DNA from: Vitis vinifera
Lineage: Eukaryota > Streptophyta > Magnoliopsida > Vitales > Vitaceae
NCBI RefSeq assembly: GCF_030704535.1
Contig: NC_081811.1
Coordinates: 12,097,001 to 12,161,000 of the forward strand
Reading direction: 5' to 3'
DNA length: 64,000 nt
Position 1 is the stretch's first letter; every line of letters starts with the position of its first letter. The notes below the pieces were generated by a model. The model was given only the letters and a program-made list of their open reading frames with translations. It made no database searches and was not told where the DNA came from. Shown one piece after another: positions 51,201 through 63,202 of this stretch. Position numbers and translations under genes: made by a program.

Positions 51201-54200
51201 CTTTAGGGTTATGGAATGCTCCTACAACTTTTAAATGGTGCATGATCATTATAGTTTCAAAATTGTTTGAAAGAGAAATGGAGATTTTCTTGGAATGGAT
51301 ATAATTTCAAAAAGTAGAATTGAAGTTGGATATGTAAAAATCGACTTTATTGTGAAACTTCCTAATGCCTCTAGTATGAGTTGAAATTTGCCCTTTTAAA
51401 ACAACGCGGTGATTATGCATATAAAGCTTAAGGTTGAACAGGAAGAGAAGTTGATCGAAACTTTAAGAAGTTAAAAAAAACCATAGGTGGGTCAATTGAA
51501 GAGCTAAAAGGAATAAGCCCATTTTTTATACACATCATTAGACAAAGAAACTAACATTGTTAACCAACCTTAAAGAACATTGAAGATATCCAAGAAGTTG
51601 TGAGGACTAAGATGATTAAGCTCGTTGATCGCAAAACTATTTACCCATTTTTGATAGCACTTGTTTTAGTTTGAGTTTAGTTGTGCCAAAGAATAGTGGT
51701 GTCACATTAGTTATGAATGAAAAAGAGGAAGTCATTCTTACAAGACTAACTATTGGTTGTCAGGTATGGATTGATTACAAAAAGTAAAATATTTTAGTTA
51801 AGAAACACTATTGTTTGTTCCATTCCTTGACCAAACATTAGAAAAGGTAGTTGGATATCCTTCCTTTTACTTGATGGTTGTTCTAGATATTTTCAAATTA
51901 ACATAACACTAAAGGATTGAGTGAAAACAACTCTCGCTTTGTTCGGGATATATGTGTATAGAAAGATGTCTTTAGGTTTATGAAATGCTCCTACAACTTT
52001 TTAAAGGTGCATGATCAATATATTTTCAAAATTGTTAGAAAGAGAAATGGAAGTTTTCATAGAAATGATATAATTTCAATAAGGGGAATTGAAGTCGGAC
52101 AAGTAAATCTTGAGTTGATTGTGAAACTTCCTAATCCCTTTAGTGTGAGTTGAAATGTGTCTTTTTAAAACAAATCGGTGATTATGACTATAGAGGTTAA
52201 GGTTGAATAAGAAGAGAAGCTAATCAAAACTTTTAGAAGTTATCAAAAAAGCATAGGTGGGTCAATTGAAGACCTAAAAGGATTAAGCCCATTGATCTAT
52301 ACATATCATTGGACAAAGGAGCTATCATTGTTAACCAACCTTGAAGAACATTAAATCCTTATATGAAGGAAGTTGTAAGGACTAAGGTGATGAAGCTCGT
52401 TGATCACAAAATTATGTACCCTATTTCTAATAGCAGTGGTTAGTTTGACTTTGGTTGTGCCAAAGAAAAGTGGTATGATAGTAGTTAAGAATGAGAACGA
52501 GGAACTCATTCTTACAAGACAAACTATTTGTTGGAGTGTGTGTTGATTACAAAAAGTAAAATATAGCAGGTAGGAAAGGCTATTGTTTTCTACCATTTCT
52601 TAACCAAACATTAGAGAAGATAGTTGGATATCCTTTCTATTACTTAGATTGTTGTTCTAGATATTTTCAAATTGGCATAAATCTAAAAGATTGGGTGAAA
52701 GCTACTCTCACTCCTTTGGTGATATATGTATATGGAAAGAGGCCTTTAGTGTTATGGAATGCTCCTACAACTTTTAAAAGGTGTAACATCAATATATTTT
52801 CAAAATTTTTAGAAAGTGAAATGGAGTTGATTGTGAAACATTCCAATCTCTCTAGTATGAGTTGAAATGTGTCTATTTAAAACAAAACTGTTATTATGCA
52901 TATAGAGCTTAAGGTTGTATAGGAAGTGAAGCTAATGAAAATTTTAAGAAGCTATCAAAAAATCATAGGTCGATCAATTGAAGACTTGAAAGGAATAAGC
53001 CCATTGATCTATACATATTATTGGACAAAGGAGCGAACATTGCTCACCAACCTTAAAGAACATTGAATCCTCATATACAAGAAGTTGTGAGGATTAAGGT
53101 GATTAAGCTTTTTGATCCCAAAATTATTTACCCTATTTGTGATAGAAATTGGGTTTGTTTGAGTTAAGTTGTGCCCAAGAAAAGTGGTATCACAGTATTT
53201 AAGAATGGAAAAGAGGAAGTCATTCTTACAAGACCAACTATTGGTTAGAGGGTATGAGTTGATTACAAAAAGTTTAATATAGTGGTTAGGTATGACTATT
53301 ATTTTCTACCATTCCTTTACCAAAAAATAGAAACGGTAGTTGGATACCCTTTCTATTACCTAAATTGTTGTTCTAGATATTTTTAAATTGGCATAACTCT
53401 AAAGGATTAGGTGAAAACTACTCTCACTGCTTTTGGGATATATGTATATAGAAAGATGCCTTTAGCGTTATGAAATGCTCCTACAACTTTTGAATGGTGC
53501 ATGATCAATGTATTTTCAAAATTGTTGGAAAGAGAAATGGAAGTTTTCATAGTAAGGATATAATTTCAAAAAAGAGAATTGAAGTAGGACATGTAAAAAT
53601 TGAGTTGATTGTGAAGCTTCCTAATCTCTCTAGTATGAGTTGAAATGTGCCTTTTTAAATCCAATCTGTGATTATCCCTATAGAGCTTAAGGTTGAACAA
53701 GAAGAGAATTTGATCAAAACATTAAGAAGTTGTAAAAAAAACCATCGGTTGGTCAATTGAAAACTTGAAAGGAATAAGCCAATTGATCTACACACATAAT
53801 TGGAGAAAGGAGCTAACATTGTTCACTAACCATAAAGAACATTGAATCCTCATATGCAAGAAGTTGTAAGGACTAAGGTGATTAAGCTCCTTGATCCCAA
53901 AATTATTTGCCTTATTTCTGATAGCACTTAGGTTAGTTTGACTTAAGTTGTGCCAATGAACAGTGGTATCACTATAGTTAAGAACGAAAAAGAGGAAGTC
54001 ATTCTTACAAGACTAATTATTGGTTGAAGGGTATGGGTTGATTACAAAAAGTAAAATATATTGGCTAGTAATGACTATTGTTTTCTAGCATTCTTTTGCC
54101 AAACACTAGAAAAGGTAGTTGGATATCCTTTCTATTATTTAGATGGTTGTTCTAGATATATTCAAATTGGCACAACTTTAAACAATTGGGGTAAAAATAC

Positions 54201-56193
54201 TCTCACTCTTTTTAGTATTTATGTATATAGAAAGATGCCTCTTGGGTTATGGAATACTCCTAAAACATTTAAAAGGTACACGATCAATGTATTTTCAAAA
54301 TTGTTAGCAAGCAAAATGGAGGTTTTCATAGAATGGATATAATTTTGAAAAGGAGAATTGAAATAGGACAAGTGAAAATTGAGTTGATTGTGAAACTTCC
54401 TAATCTCTCTAGTAGTTAGGAAAGACTAGTGTTTTCTACCATTCCTTGACCAAACTCTAAAAAAGGGTAGTTAGATTTTCTATTACTTAGATGGTTGTTT
54501 TAGATATTTTCAAATTGGCATAGCTCCAATGGATTGGGTGAAAACCACTCTCACTCCTTTTTCGGTATATGTATATAGAAAGATTCCTTTAAGGTTTTGG
54601 AATGCTCCTTCAACTTTTAAAAGGTGCATGATCAATATATTTTCAAAATTGTTAAAAAGAGAAATGGAAGATTTCGTAGAAAGGATGTAATTTCAAAAAG
54701 GAGAATTGAAGTAGGGCAAACAAAAGTTGAGTTGATTATGAAGCTACCACATTCCTCTAGTATTAGTTGGAATGTGTCTTTTTAAGACAAATCGGTGATT
54801 GTCCCTATAAAGCTTAACATTGAACAAGAAGAGAAGCTAACCAAATTTTTCAGAAGTTATAAAAAAACCATAGGTTGGTCAATTGAAGACTAAAATGGAA
54901 TAAGCCCATTGATCTATACACATCATTAGACAAAGGAGCTATCATTGTTGACCAACCTTAAAGAACATTGAATCCTCATATGAAAGAAGTTGTGAGGACT
55001 AAGGTGATTAAGCTCCTTGATCCTAAAATTATATGCCTTATTTTTTAGAGCAGTTGGGTTAGCTTGACTTAAGTTTTGCCTAAGAAAAGTGATATCACAA
55101 TATTTAAGAATGAAAAAGAGGAAGTCATTCTTACAAGACTAACTATTGGTTAGAGGGTATGGGTTGATTACAAAAAGTAAAATATAGTAGCTAGGGAAGA
55201 ATATTGTTTTCTACCATTCTTTTACCAAACTCTAAAAAAGGGTAGTTGGATATCCTTTCTATTACTTAGATGGTTGTTCTAGATATTTTCAAATTGTCTA
55301 GCTCCAATGGATTGGGCAAAAACTACTCACTCCTTTTGGGATATATGTATATAGAAAGATGCCTTTAGGGTTTTGGAATGCACCTACAACTTTAAAAACA
55401 TGCATGATCAATATATTTCAAAATTGTGAGAAAGAGAAATGGAAGATTTCATAGAAAGGAGAATTGAAGTAGGACAAGCAAAAGTTGAGTTGATTATGAA
55501 GCTACCCAATCCTTCTAGTATGAATTGGAATGTGTCTTTTTAAGAAAAATCCATGATTATCCCTATAAAGCTTAAGATTGAACAAGAAGAAACTTTAAGG
55601 AGTTATAAAAAAACCATAGGTTGGTCAATTGAAGACAAAAGGAATAAGCCCATTGATCTATACGCATCATTGGACAAAGGAGCTAACAATGTTGACCAAC
55701 CAAAAAGAACATTGAATCCTCATATGCAAGAAGTTGTGAGTACTAAGGTGATTAAGCTCCTTGATCCCAAAATTATTTGCCCTATTTGTGATAGCACTTG
55801 GGTTAGTTTGACTCAAGTTATGGCATAGAGAAGTGGTATCATAGTAGTTATGAATGTAGAAGAGGACGTCATTCTTACAAGACTAACTATTAGTTGGAGG
55901 GTATGGGTTGATTTCAAAAAGTAAAATATAGTGGCTAGGAAAGTCTTTTGTTTTCTACCGTTCCTTGACCAAACACTTGAATTCTATTACTTATATGGTT
56001 GTTCTTGATATTTTCAAATTGGCATAACTCTAAAGGATTGGTTGAAAACTTCTCTCACTCATTTTAGGATATATATATATGGAAAGATGCCTTTAGGGTT
56101 ATGAAATGCTCCTACAACTTTTAAAAGGTGCATGATTGATGTAGGAGAAACAAAAATTGAGTTGATAACGAAACTACCTAATCCCTCAAGTAT

Positions 56194-56830
56194 GATTGTT
56201 GTTCACTAATTCCTTAGACATGAAAGATTCTATAAGAGATTCATTAAGGTGTTTTCTAAAATCGCTCAACGTCTTTTGCAGTAGCACTTCTACTTAAAGT
56301 TATTGAATTCAAGCGGTAAGAAGATTACCAGAAACCCTTTGATAAAGGAAAATGTCATTTCTGCACCCTATTGGAGGTTAGCTGTTGAACTTATGTCTGA
56401 TACTAGTGATGTTGCCATTAGAGCAGTTTTGGGATTGAGGATGGAAGGAAAACCATATGTGGTCTACTATGAAACATAAGGTTATATGAAATTCAAAGGA
56501 CTTATACCACTACGAATAAGGAACTTCTTGCTCTAGTATATACTAGGCAAATTCAGATGTTACCTTTTCAACACCATTATTGTTGTATTTATTGACCACT
56601 TTACACCAAGGTACACATTGGGGAAGAAGGACGTGAGGTCAAGATCAATCATATGGATTTTTCTCCTAGGACAATTCTATATAGAATGTGGTAGTTGATC
56701 ATTTGTTTAGAATAAATTAAATTTAAAGGAAAGGAGTAGATTAATGATGATTTTCATGATGTTGCACTCCTAGTTGAGAACAAAACTCTATAGTATGCTC
56801 AAATAGTACTAAATTTTTTTGTTACTCGTG
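56194..56830 (+). pseudogene. Gypsy RNase H remnant
   Basis: The frame that leaves the last RT unit reads FLRHERFYKRFIKVFSKIAQ (about 56212-56272), the normal link after RT. ELMSDTSDVAIRAVLGL (56390-56440) keeps the first RNase H Asp. VVFIDHFTPRYTLGKKD (near 56587) and TRWILLL-like text follow. Several stops interrupt it. Confidence 0.75.
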
Positions 56831-56869
56831 GATCTACCCTTAGAATGGAAGAACGAGGATAAGAAAGTT

Positions 56870-57310
56870 TCTCATCAAAGATGAAATATTACCTTTTGAC
56901 AATCCTTATCCATACAAGTATGGTTTAGATCAAATAATGAGAAGATTTATTTTTGAAGAGAAGATGGGAGATGTCTTGAAAATGTGCCATGATGATGCAT
57001 GTGGTGGGACTTTTCAAGAAAAATAGCTACAAATGTACTTTAGTCAAGGCTTTATAGGAATCACTACTAAAGGATGCTTGGAAATAAATGAAGAGTTGTG
57101 AGAAATTTCATTTAAGATCAATCAATAGAAAATTGGTCATGCCTTTGAACAACAACCTTGTTAAAGTATTTGACTATTGGTGAACTGACTTTGTGGGCCC
57201 TTTTCCAACTTTATTTGGACATAACCATATTCTGGTAGTTGTGCACTATATGTCTAAGTGGCTGGAAGCAACACCCAATAGGACAAACGACATAGCACGT
57301 GCAAGTGACT
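56870..57310 (+). pseudogene. Gypsy integrase N-terminal remnant
   Basis: YPYKYGLDQIMRRFI (about 56910-56955) leads into MCHDDACGGTF, the first half of the HHCC zinc domain, with His and a Cys visible. WTDFVGPF-like text near 57180-57205 marks the first catalytic Asp. The element is lost after about 57310. Confidence 0.7.
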
Positions 57311-58161
57311 TAAATTGATGAAAATTCCTGAAATTTGTTTTGAACTTGATGAAAGTTCTTGAAAATTCATGGTAAATAAATTTGTATGAATGAAGATTTT
57401 AAGGAAAAGATATTTCTATATCTCCATCATACCATTGAATCCATTTCAATACTAAGACTAATAATCTCCATATGTGTCTAGATAAAGATGATTTTGACAT
57501 TGGAATGCTTTACCAAAATATCAATACCTTTGTAACTTTGAGAATTGCAACCTTTTGAGCCTGATAGTATTTATTGATTCATTTTTACACTACATTATTG
57601 TGACACTAAAGAAAAATGTATGAAGAATAAGAGTTTATTTAATTTAATTTAATTCAATTCAATAAGACGAAGCCTAGTATTAGATTTTCAATACCTCTCT
57701 CTATCATTTTTGTAAAAATGTCCCATATCTAATGTTGAAAATTTTGGAAAAATTTTAGTTGAAACACACATTTTAGGATGTTTGGACATTGGAACTGCCA
57801 AATGGTAAGAGAAAAGTGAGGTATTGACAATTTTGATAGCATGGAGAGAAATTCGATGATAATTTTCACATTAGTTCAAAAGAAGAAGAAAAAAAGTCTT
57901 TTATCAATTATATTTTGATATGGAATGAATAAAGGGTTTAGTGTAAAAATTTCCCAAAATTGAAAAGCAACATCAATTTTTGATATGTATTCGAAAGCTT
58001 GGGTTCCTTCTTTATATAGAAAGATTGTGTGTATATGTATGAGGGTTTTACTTGTAAAAGAGTATGTTGGTTGAATTGTAGATGCCAACTTGTATATGTT
58101 AAAAAATAGAGGAATCATTGTAATCTATGCAGGTAGATTTCCCCTTTAATATACCAATAGG
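57311..58161. other. Region that probably includes a Copia 5' LTR
   Basis: No gene. Because a Copia primer site follows at 58162, the right part is presumably the 5' LTR, but no second LTR exists to define its start. GATGAAA and TCTTGAAAATTC words near 57317-57375 repeat locally. Confidence 0.45.
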
Positions 58162-60402
58162 TGGTATTAGAGCGAGCTTGTGGGAACTCGACATCCATGG
58201 TAAAACTTAACAATTCAAATTGGGTTATGTGGAAGTCCATATTGGAAGATTTTCTCACCATCAAAGATTTGTCCAATACTCTTGAGGGCGAAGAAGCCAA
58301 GCCTAAAAATATTTTTTATTTGGCATGGAATAAGTTGAACAAAAAGGCAATTATATATATTAGGCAATGGATTGATACATCCTTACGTCATCATGTGGCA
58401 AATGAAACAAATGACTATAATCTCTAAAAGAAATTAGAGATGGTGTTTGAACAAAAAACTACTAGGAATAAAGTTTTCTTATTAAAGAAGCTAGTAAACA
58501 TGAAGTTAAAGGAAGGAACACTACGACAGATCACTTAAATGCTTTTAAAAGTATTGTAAATCAGTTGGCTCCAAGGAAAATGGCTATAGATGATGAGATG
58601 TAAGCATTGTTGTTGCTTTGTTCATTGTTAGACAATTGGGAAACTTTTGTTGTGATTATTAGTAACTTTATTCCAAAAGGTCCATTATTTATAGAGCTTG
58701 TGAAGGGAAATTTGTTTAATGAAGAGATAAGAAGGAAGACTAGTGACATAGAAAATGAACAGGCCCTAATCATAGCAAGTAGAAGAAGAAACAAGAATAG
58801 AGGATAGAAAGATCATGACAAGTTCAAGGGAAGGTCCCAGTCCAAAGATAAAATAAAATATTTCCATTGTGGAAAAGGACATGAAAAGGAATTATAGCAT
58901 TTGGAAAAGGGAACAAAATAGGCCAAATTAGGAAAAAGAAAATGACAAAAATACCTAGCCTTTGTATCAAACAGTGATGATGTTTTAGTATTCCCATATG
59001 AGTGTTTGCAGGTAGATAAGCAAGAATTTTAGTGGATTATTGGTAATGCAGTCTCCTACCTTACTTCTCCTGACTTTGAGTTGTTTTTTCTACCTACAAA
59101 GTTGGGGTTGTTGGCATAGGCAAGATGCAAAACTCTAGTCACTCCAAAATTATAGGGATTGGTGATATTTGCTTTGAAACCAATATGGTGCAAGTTGACA
59201 TTGAAAGATGTAAGGCATGTTCAAAATTTACGCCTTAATCTAATGTCAAGTTTTTCCTTAGACAAGCAAGGTTATGAAAGCCACTTTGGCAAAGGCAAAT
59301 GAAAGCTCACTAAGGATTCATTGGTTGTTGCAAAATAAGAAGTATGTTGCACTTTGTACAAGTCCCAAGGGAAAGTTTTTAATGATGAGTTATACGTTAT
59401 AAAAGTCACTTCCTTGGAGTTGTGGCATAAGAGGTTGGAGCATATTAGTGAGAAAGGATTGCAAGATCTAGCAAGGAAGTTCTTAATTCCCATGGCTAAA
59501 AATGAATCATCGTCTTCTTACGATCATTGTTTGGTTGGAAAACAACATAAGGTTTCTTTTAGTAGCATATCTAAGAAAAAGTTAGAGAAGTAGGAGTTGG
59601 TATAGTCTAATGTTTGTTGCCTTATGTATGTGCAAACTCTTGGAGGAAACTGATACTTTGTCACCTTTATTGATGCTGCTACCAGGAAGGTATGGATTAT
59701 TTACTCAAATCAAAGGATCAAGTTGTTTAATTTTTTTTACAGTTTCATGCCATAGTTAAGTGAGAGACTAGAAAGAAGTTGAAGTGTCTTAGGTTTGATA
59801 ATGGTGGACAGTACAACTCAAGGGAGTTTGAAACATAGTGCATTAATAATGGTCTAAGGTATGAGAAAACAGTTCCTAGCACTCCACATTATAATGGTGT
59901 GGTTGAAAGGATGAATCACACCATCATTGAGAGAGTTAAGCATATGCTAAAGATTGCAGAGTTGTCTTTGGATGAAGTTGCTCAGACTGCCTACTATTTG
60001 ATAAATAGATCTCCATTAAGTCCATTGAACTTTGAGGTTCCAAGGAAGACGTGGACAGGAAAAGATGTTTCCTATTCCCACTTGTGGGTTTGTAGGTGTA
60101 AAACTTTTGTGCATATTACCAAAGAACAGAGATCCAAATTTGATGATAAGGCGGTTCCACATGTCTTTGTTAAGTATGGTGATGAAGAGTTTGGATTCAA
60201 GTTGTTGGATCCAACCAAGAAAAAATTGGTGAAAAGTAGAGATGTGGTATTCCAAGAAAAGCAAACCTTGAGGGATTTTGAAATAGCTAATCGGTCCAAG
60301 AGGTATAAGTGATGAATCCATTGAGTCGGTACCTATTCCTCCATCATTAGAGCAACCTAGAAATGAAGAGGAAATTGATGAGCTAGTAAGAGAGGGTGGA
60401 GC
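58162..60402 (+). mobile_element. Truncated Copia element (gag, protease region, integrase)
   Basis: TGGTATTAGAGC at 58162-58173 is a Copia primer site with one change. Gag: NNSNWVMWKSILEDFLTIKD (58207 onward), then DHLNAFKSIVNQL and LLCSLLDNWETFVV (58610). A zinc-knuckle relic YFHCGKGHEKEL lies at about 58859-58894. Integrase: LWHKRLEHISEKGLQDLA (59420), YDHCLVGKQHKVSF with one zinc Cys changed to Tyr, FVTFIDAATRKVW, LRFDNGGQY, and GVVERMNHTIIERVKHMLKI (59897-59958). LWVCRCKTFVHI through RDVVFQEKQTLRDFEIA (to about 60290) completes it. No RT or RNase H follows. The element breaks at a copy of the receptor-kinase gene. Confidence 0.82.
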
Positions 60403-60566
60403 AAGGGACTTGCAAAACAATAGTTTAGAGGGAACAACTAGTAAGGGACCTTGGCATTCTATTCTAGTTTTGGTGAATTGTATTCAAACTCTTGTTCAAT
60501 CTGTAGGAATCTGGAAAACAATAAACTACAAGGCACCCTCCCAGACTCTCGAAACCGAGAAAGTTT
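60403..60566 (+). pseudogene. Copied fragment of the receptor-kinase gene (exon 8, intron, exon 9)
   Basis: Matches 24978-25207. GACTTGCAAAACAATAGTTT and GAGGGAACA of exon 8, then CTAGTTTTGGTGAATTGTAT and CAAACTCTTGTTCAATCTG of the intron, then GGAATCTGGAAAACAATAAA and CAAGGCACCCTCCCAGACTC of exon 9. About 65 bp in the middle is deleted and the acceptor CAG is TAG. Intron sequence shows the copy came from genomic DNA or unspliced RNA. It has no coding value. Confidence 0.93.
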
Positions 60567-61621
60567 ATGAGTAATGAAGGAACTTATTATTTTAGAGGGT
60601 TCCTTCCACAACACTCCCCTAGGAAATATTAATGCAGGAACAAGTCATCCTTTGTCTTATTAAATGTCTAACCATCAAAAATCACTCTAAACTAAGTTTA
60701 GTATCAATTGCTTTATAGATGCGAGACATCCAAACCCACAATAAGATGGTAACAAGGATTCTTTCAGCTAAACAGAAAATACAGTCATTTGGCCAAATTG
60801 GTTTACAGGGTTGTTGAATTATCTAATAATTAGCTCATGATTATACATAAACATAGAAAATTGGGGATAAGTTTAAGCAACCAGACCATGTCATTACAAT
60901 ATTATCAACTGATTTAAACAGGTTATATGGAATAGCACAAACGATTTATGGAAGCATAAAGAAATTGTCAATAATATAACCTTAAAAAATAAAAATGTCA
61001 TTTACTATAGTTTTATATATATATAGGGAGGAGATAACACCTAACCTGGTAGTCAAATGAACCATGCATGCATTGGAAGCAGTCTTGATAACTTATCCCT
61101 TCTATTGTACCATAAAAAAGACATGACATAGCCTCAAAATCTATTATTCACTATTGATGACCAAGTTGAAGTTTAAATTTGAATGTATAGTTAAAAAATT
61201 GAATGAAATAAAACAAAAGAAATTAATTGTGAAGGTTACCCAATACTATTCTGCATCGTTGGTTGACCAAATATTAGCTGTAACCATTTCACCAATTTCG
61301 TTTTCGCTATCAAGAACCATGAGTTGCAAATTTCAATTTTTCAAGGCTCATGCATTCCTACACATTAAACTTATGTTAGACCCTACATCCCGGTAACATT
61401 TAACATGTACATTTGAAAATAAAAACATAACATCATATTTAACAACTTATAGAATTAATGGTTCTATTAAGACCACTTCCATCCCAATGTTGCATATAGA
61501 GAATACCATACATCCCAGTATGACATCTGCAATAACAAGTATGATTTGTGACATGTTATTAACATAGGACCCAATTAGGATTGAAAATGAATACATGAAA
61601 AAAAATATATATGTAACTAAC
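60567..61621. other. Region without a recognised gene
   Basis: No gene or element identified. The frame at 61154-61396 has no family likeness. Downstream exons of the minus-strand Ulp1-like gene would be expected here, but no D-C-G catalytic cysteine motif was found. Confidence 0.4.
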
Positions 61622-62459
61622 AATTTTGGATCGCCAACGATATCTGCATACTGTGGATGTAAATTATTTATATTCACATCATTCCGTTTGAAGGAATTTT
61701 TTAATAACTGCGACATAAATCCAACTACTTTGAAAGCTTCATTAACAAAGTGAACACGTTGAATGCTATTATAAGATGAAAGTAGATCCACCCTTTTAGC
61801 CTCCAAATTGATTACCATGATGACCCATTCATTAAATTGGAATAAGGGGATATAAAACTATAAAACATAAAATCATCATAACAATAATGAAGGCTTAAAT
61901 ATTTGAAATATAAATTCAAAATTATTAAAAAATTGTCATCAATCTATGTAATCAATACAATAGTCAAGCATTACCTAGTTGCAACATTCAAGATTAACAC
62001 AATAGCTACCTAATATTTTCTTGAGTGTTGATTTTGAGGTAGACTTGCTCATTGAACCACATATTTCCTGTAAAAAGTTATTGAGATCATAGTAACAATG
62101 AATGACTAAAACTATACATGCATCTTATATTAGGGACAAGATTTGGTGTACTCAAGAAAAAAACCTCACCCCAAAATATGGATTAAAAAAGTGTTTGCGA
62201 GAAGGATTCTCTTCTTTTGCATTCATGTATCGGTAAAACATGGAAATCACCTACATAATGCCTCTTCATTAGTTAAAATGATCAATGGAAAGATGAAGGT
62301 ATTTTTTCTTTTTTATCATAAACCTTACCGGAATATCAATGAAGCTCTCCCCTACTAAGCATTGAAGTTGTTCCCGTGTCACGCCATAGCCACCATATGC
62401 ACAAAGCATCTCACTATTAATCACATGAAACACAAGACGTGAGTAATTTTTTTTGTTTT
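61622..62459 (-). pseudogene. Ulp1-like (C48) protease domain exons, degenerate
   Basis: Minus-strand blocks bounded by splice-like signals: 62459-62329 (HVINSEMLCAYGGYG, REQLQCLVGESFIDIP), 62250-62170 (VISMFYRYMNAKEE, KHFFNPYFG), 62067-62010, and 61857-61622 (FYIPLFQFNEWVIMVINLEA, KRVDLLSSYNSIQRV). They resemble the fold of plant SUMO-protease-like proteins carried by Mutator-type elements. The usual catalytic His-Trp pair is Glu-Trp (NEW), and the Asp of the L-D-S motif is Ser (LSS). The Cys segment is missing. The frame does not join cleanly to the exon before it, beside a run of eight A. A dead enzyme, if ever expressed. Confidence 0.6.
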
Positions 62460-62525
62460 CTAGACAAATCCATAATCATAGTCTTTTAAGAACAATACTT
62501 GTTAAACGTGTGATTTAGGACTAAC

Positions 62526-63105
62526 CTAGGATCTTTTGACTCATCAAACACATAGTCGGCAACATGTGTCTCTTCCTCCGTCAACCTTTTATATTTTGAT
62601 ACACATAATTGTACAAAAGGTGACTTGCACGCAGCTGCTCGTTGCCTATGACGATGTACTTTCATTTTTACTCTTCGTGGTCGTATTTCTTCTGAGGCTT
62701 GTGGTGCTACATCCACATTGGTGTTCATGCACGATTGCACTAACACCAACATATTGTGTGGCCCAGGGTGAAGGGGATCCTCGTTTGAAAAGAACACACC
62801 ATCTTCTACGTTGGGTCTTTCTGACACCCCTTCATTTGTACATCCAAGGTCATCTTCAGAAGATCTTCTTTGACCACCAGAATGAATAGGTGAATGCTGT
62901 GGATTATTTGTATAAAATGGTGCACCACTTTCATTAACATGTTCATGAAAATTTGACGGTTGGCCTTCATCTGTGCAATAGTGTGAAGAGGTGAAACGAG
63001 TCCTCAACACTTTCACGTCACGGTTGTATGATGCAATAAGACTATTAAGATGACTTTGTGCATCGGTGATTTGACGTTGTGTTGCCTCCATGCGAGCACA
63101 AATAA
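62526..63105 (-). pseudogene. Linker exon of the PMD/Ulp1-like gene
   Basis: A large open exon read on the minus strand. It starts after an acceptor at VICARMEATQRQITDAQSHL, passes through a Ser/Asn/Asp-rich low-complexity middle and a basic patch (RPRRVKMKVHRHRQR), and ends YKRLTEEETHVADYVFDESK before the donor AG|GTTAGT. Such poorly conserved linkers join the N-terminal and protease domains in transposon-borne Ulp1 proteins. No domain of its own is recognised. Confidence 0.6.
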
Positions 63106-63202
63106 CCTAAGTCAAACATAATGAAGGAACATTAAATGACATATATTTAAACTAAGCCTTAATATAAGTTACTATTCATAGTCATTAGGTATGAAGGATT
63201 AC

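Larger units (their letters stand above)
35850..56193 (+). repeat. Tandem array of about 16 RT-derived units (about 770 bp each)
   Basis: Head-to-tail copies start near 35850, 36590, 37354, 45659, 46430, 47204, 47980, 48760, 49837, 50610, 51384, 52154, 52866, 53644, 54771 and 55529. The usual spacing is 740-780 bp. The unit starting at 48760 carries an extra partial copy (49500-49800), and that at 53644 another (54400-54770). The third unit is split by the insertion at 37676-45198. Each unit runs from a segment read NVSF-SVIIPIELKVEQEEKL, through QKTIGWSIEDLKGISPLIYT, LNPHMQEVV, KVIKLLDPKIIYPIS and YRKMPLGLWNAPTTFKRCM, to EVGQAKIELIVKLPNPSSMS, and then joins the next unit. Nearly all units have stops. 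Confidence 0.93.
34140..57310 (+). mobile_element. Ancient Gypsy (Ty3) element with amplified RT segment
   Basis: Gag, protease, RT, RNase H and integrase traces occur in Gypsy order on the plus strand. The RT part is replaced by a tandem array (35850-56193) that is itself interrupted by a younger gag-only element. The sequence types (CAIC zinc knuckle, LLDLGASVNLL-like protease, LNPHMQEVV, CNAPTTF-like palm) fit the Athila/Tat group of plant Gypsy elements; that placement is from memory. No LTR was found: the left end abuts a Copia LTR and the right end fades near 57310. All parts carry multiple stops. Confidence 0.8.

Noticed and set aside
54061..54342. Candidate protein frame (93 codons)
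   Set aside because: Is a less-decayed stretch of one RT-array unit, not a separate gene.
35850..56193. CRISPR-like or centromeric satellite
   Set aside because: Unit of about 770 bp aligns with Gypsy pol in translation; no short repeat-spacer pattern. Centromere association cannot be judged from one window.
60016..60420. 134-codon minus-strand frame
   Set aside because: Antisense to the Copia integrase C-terminus.
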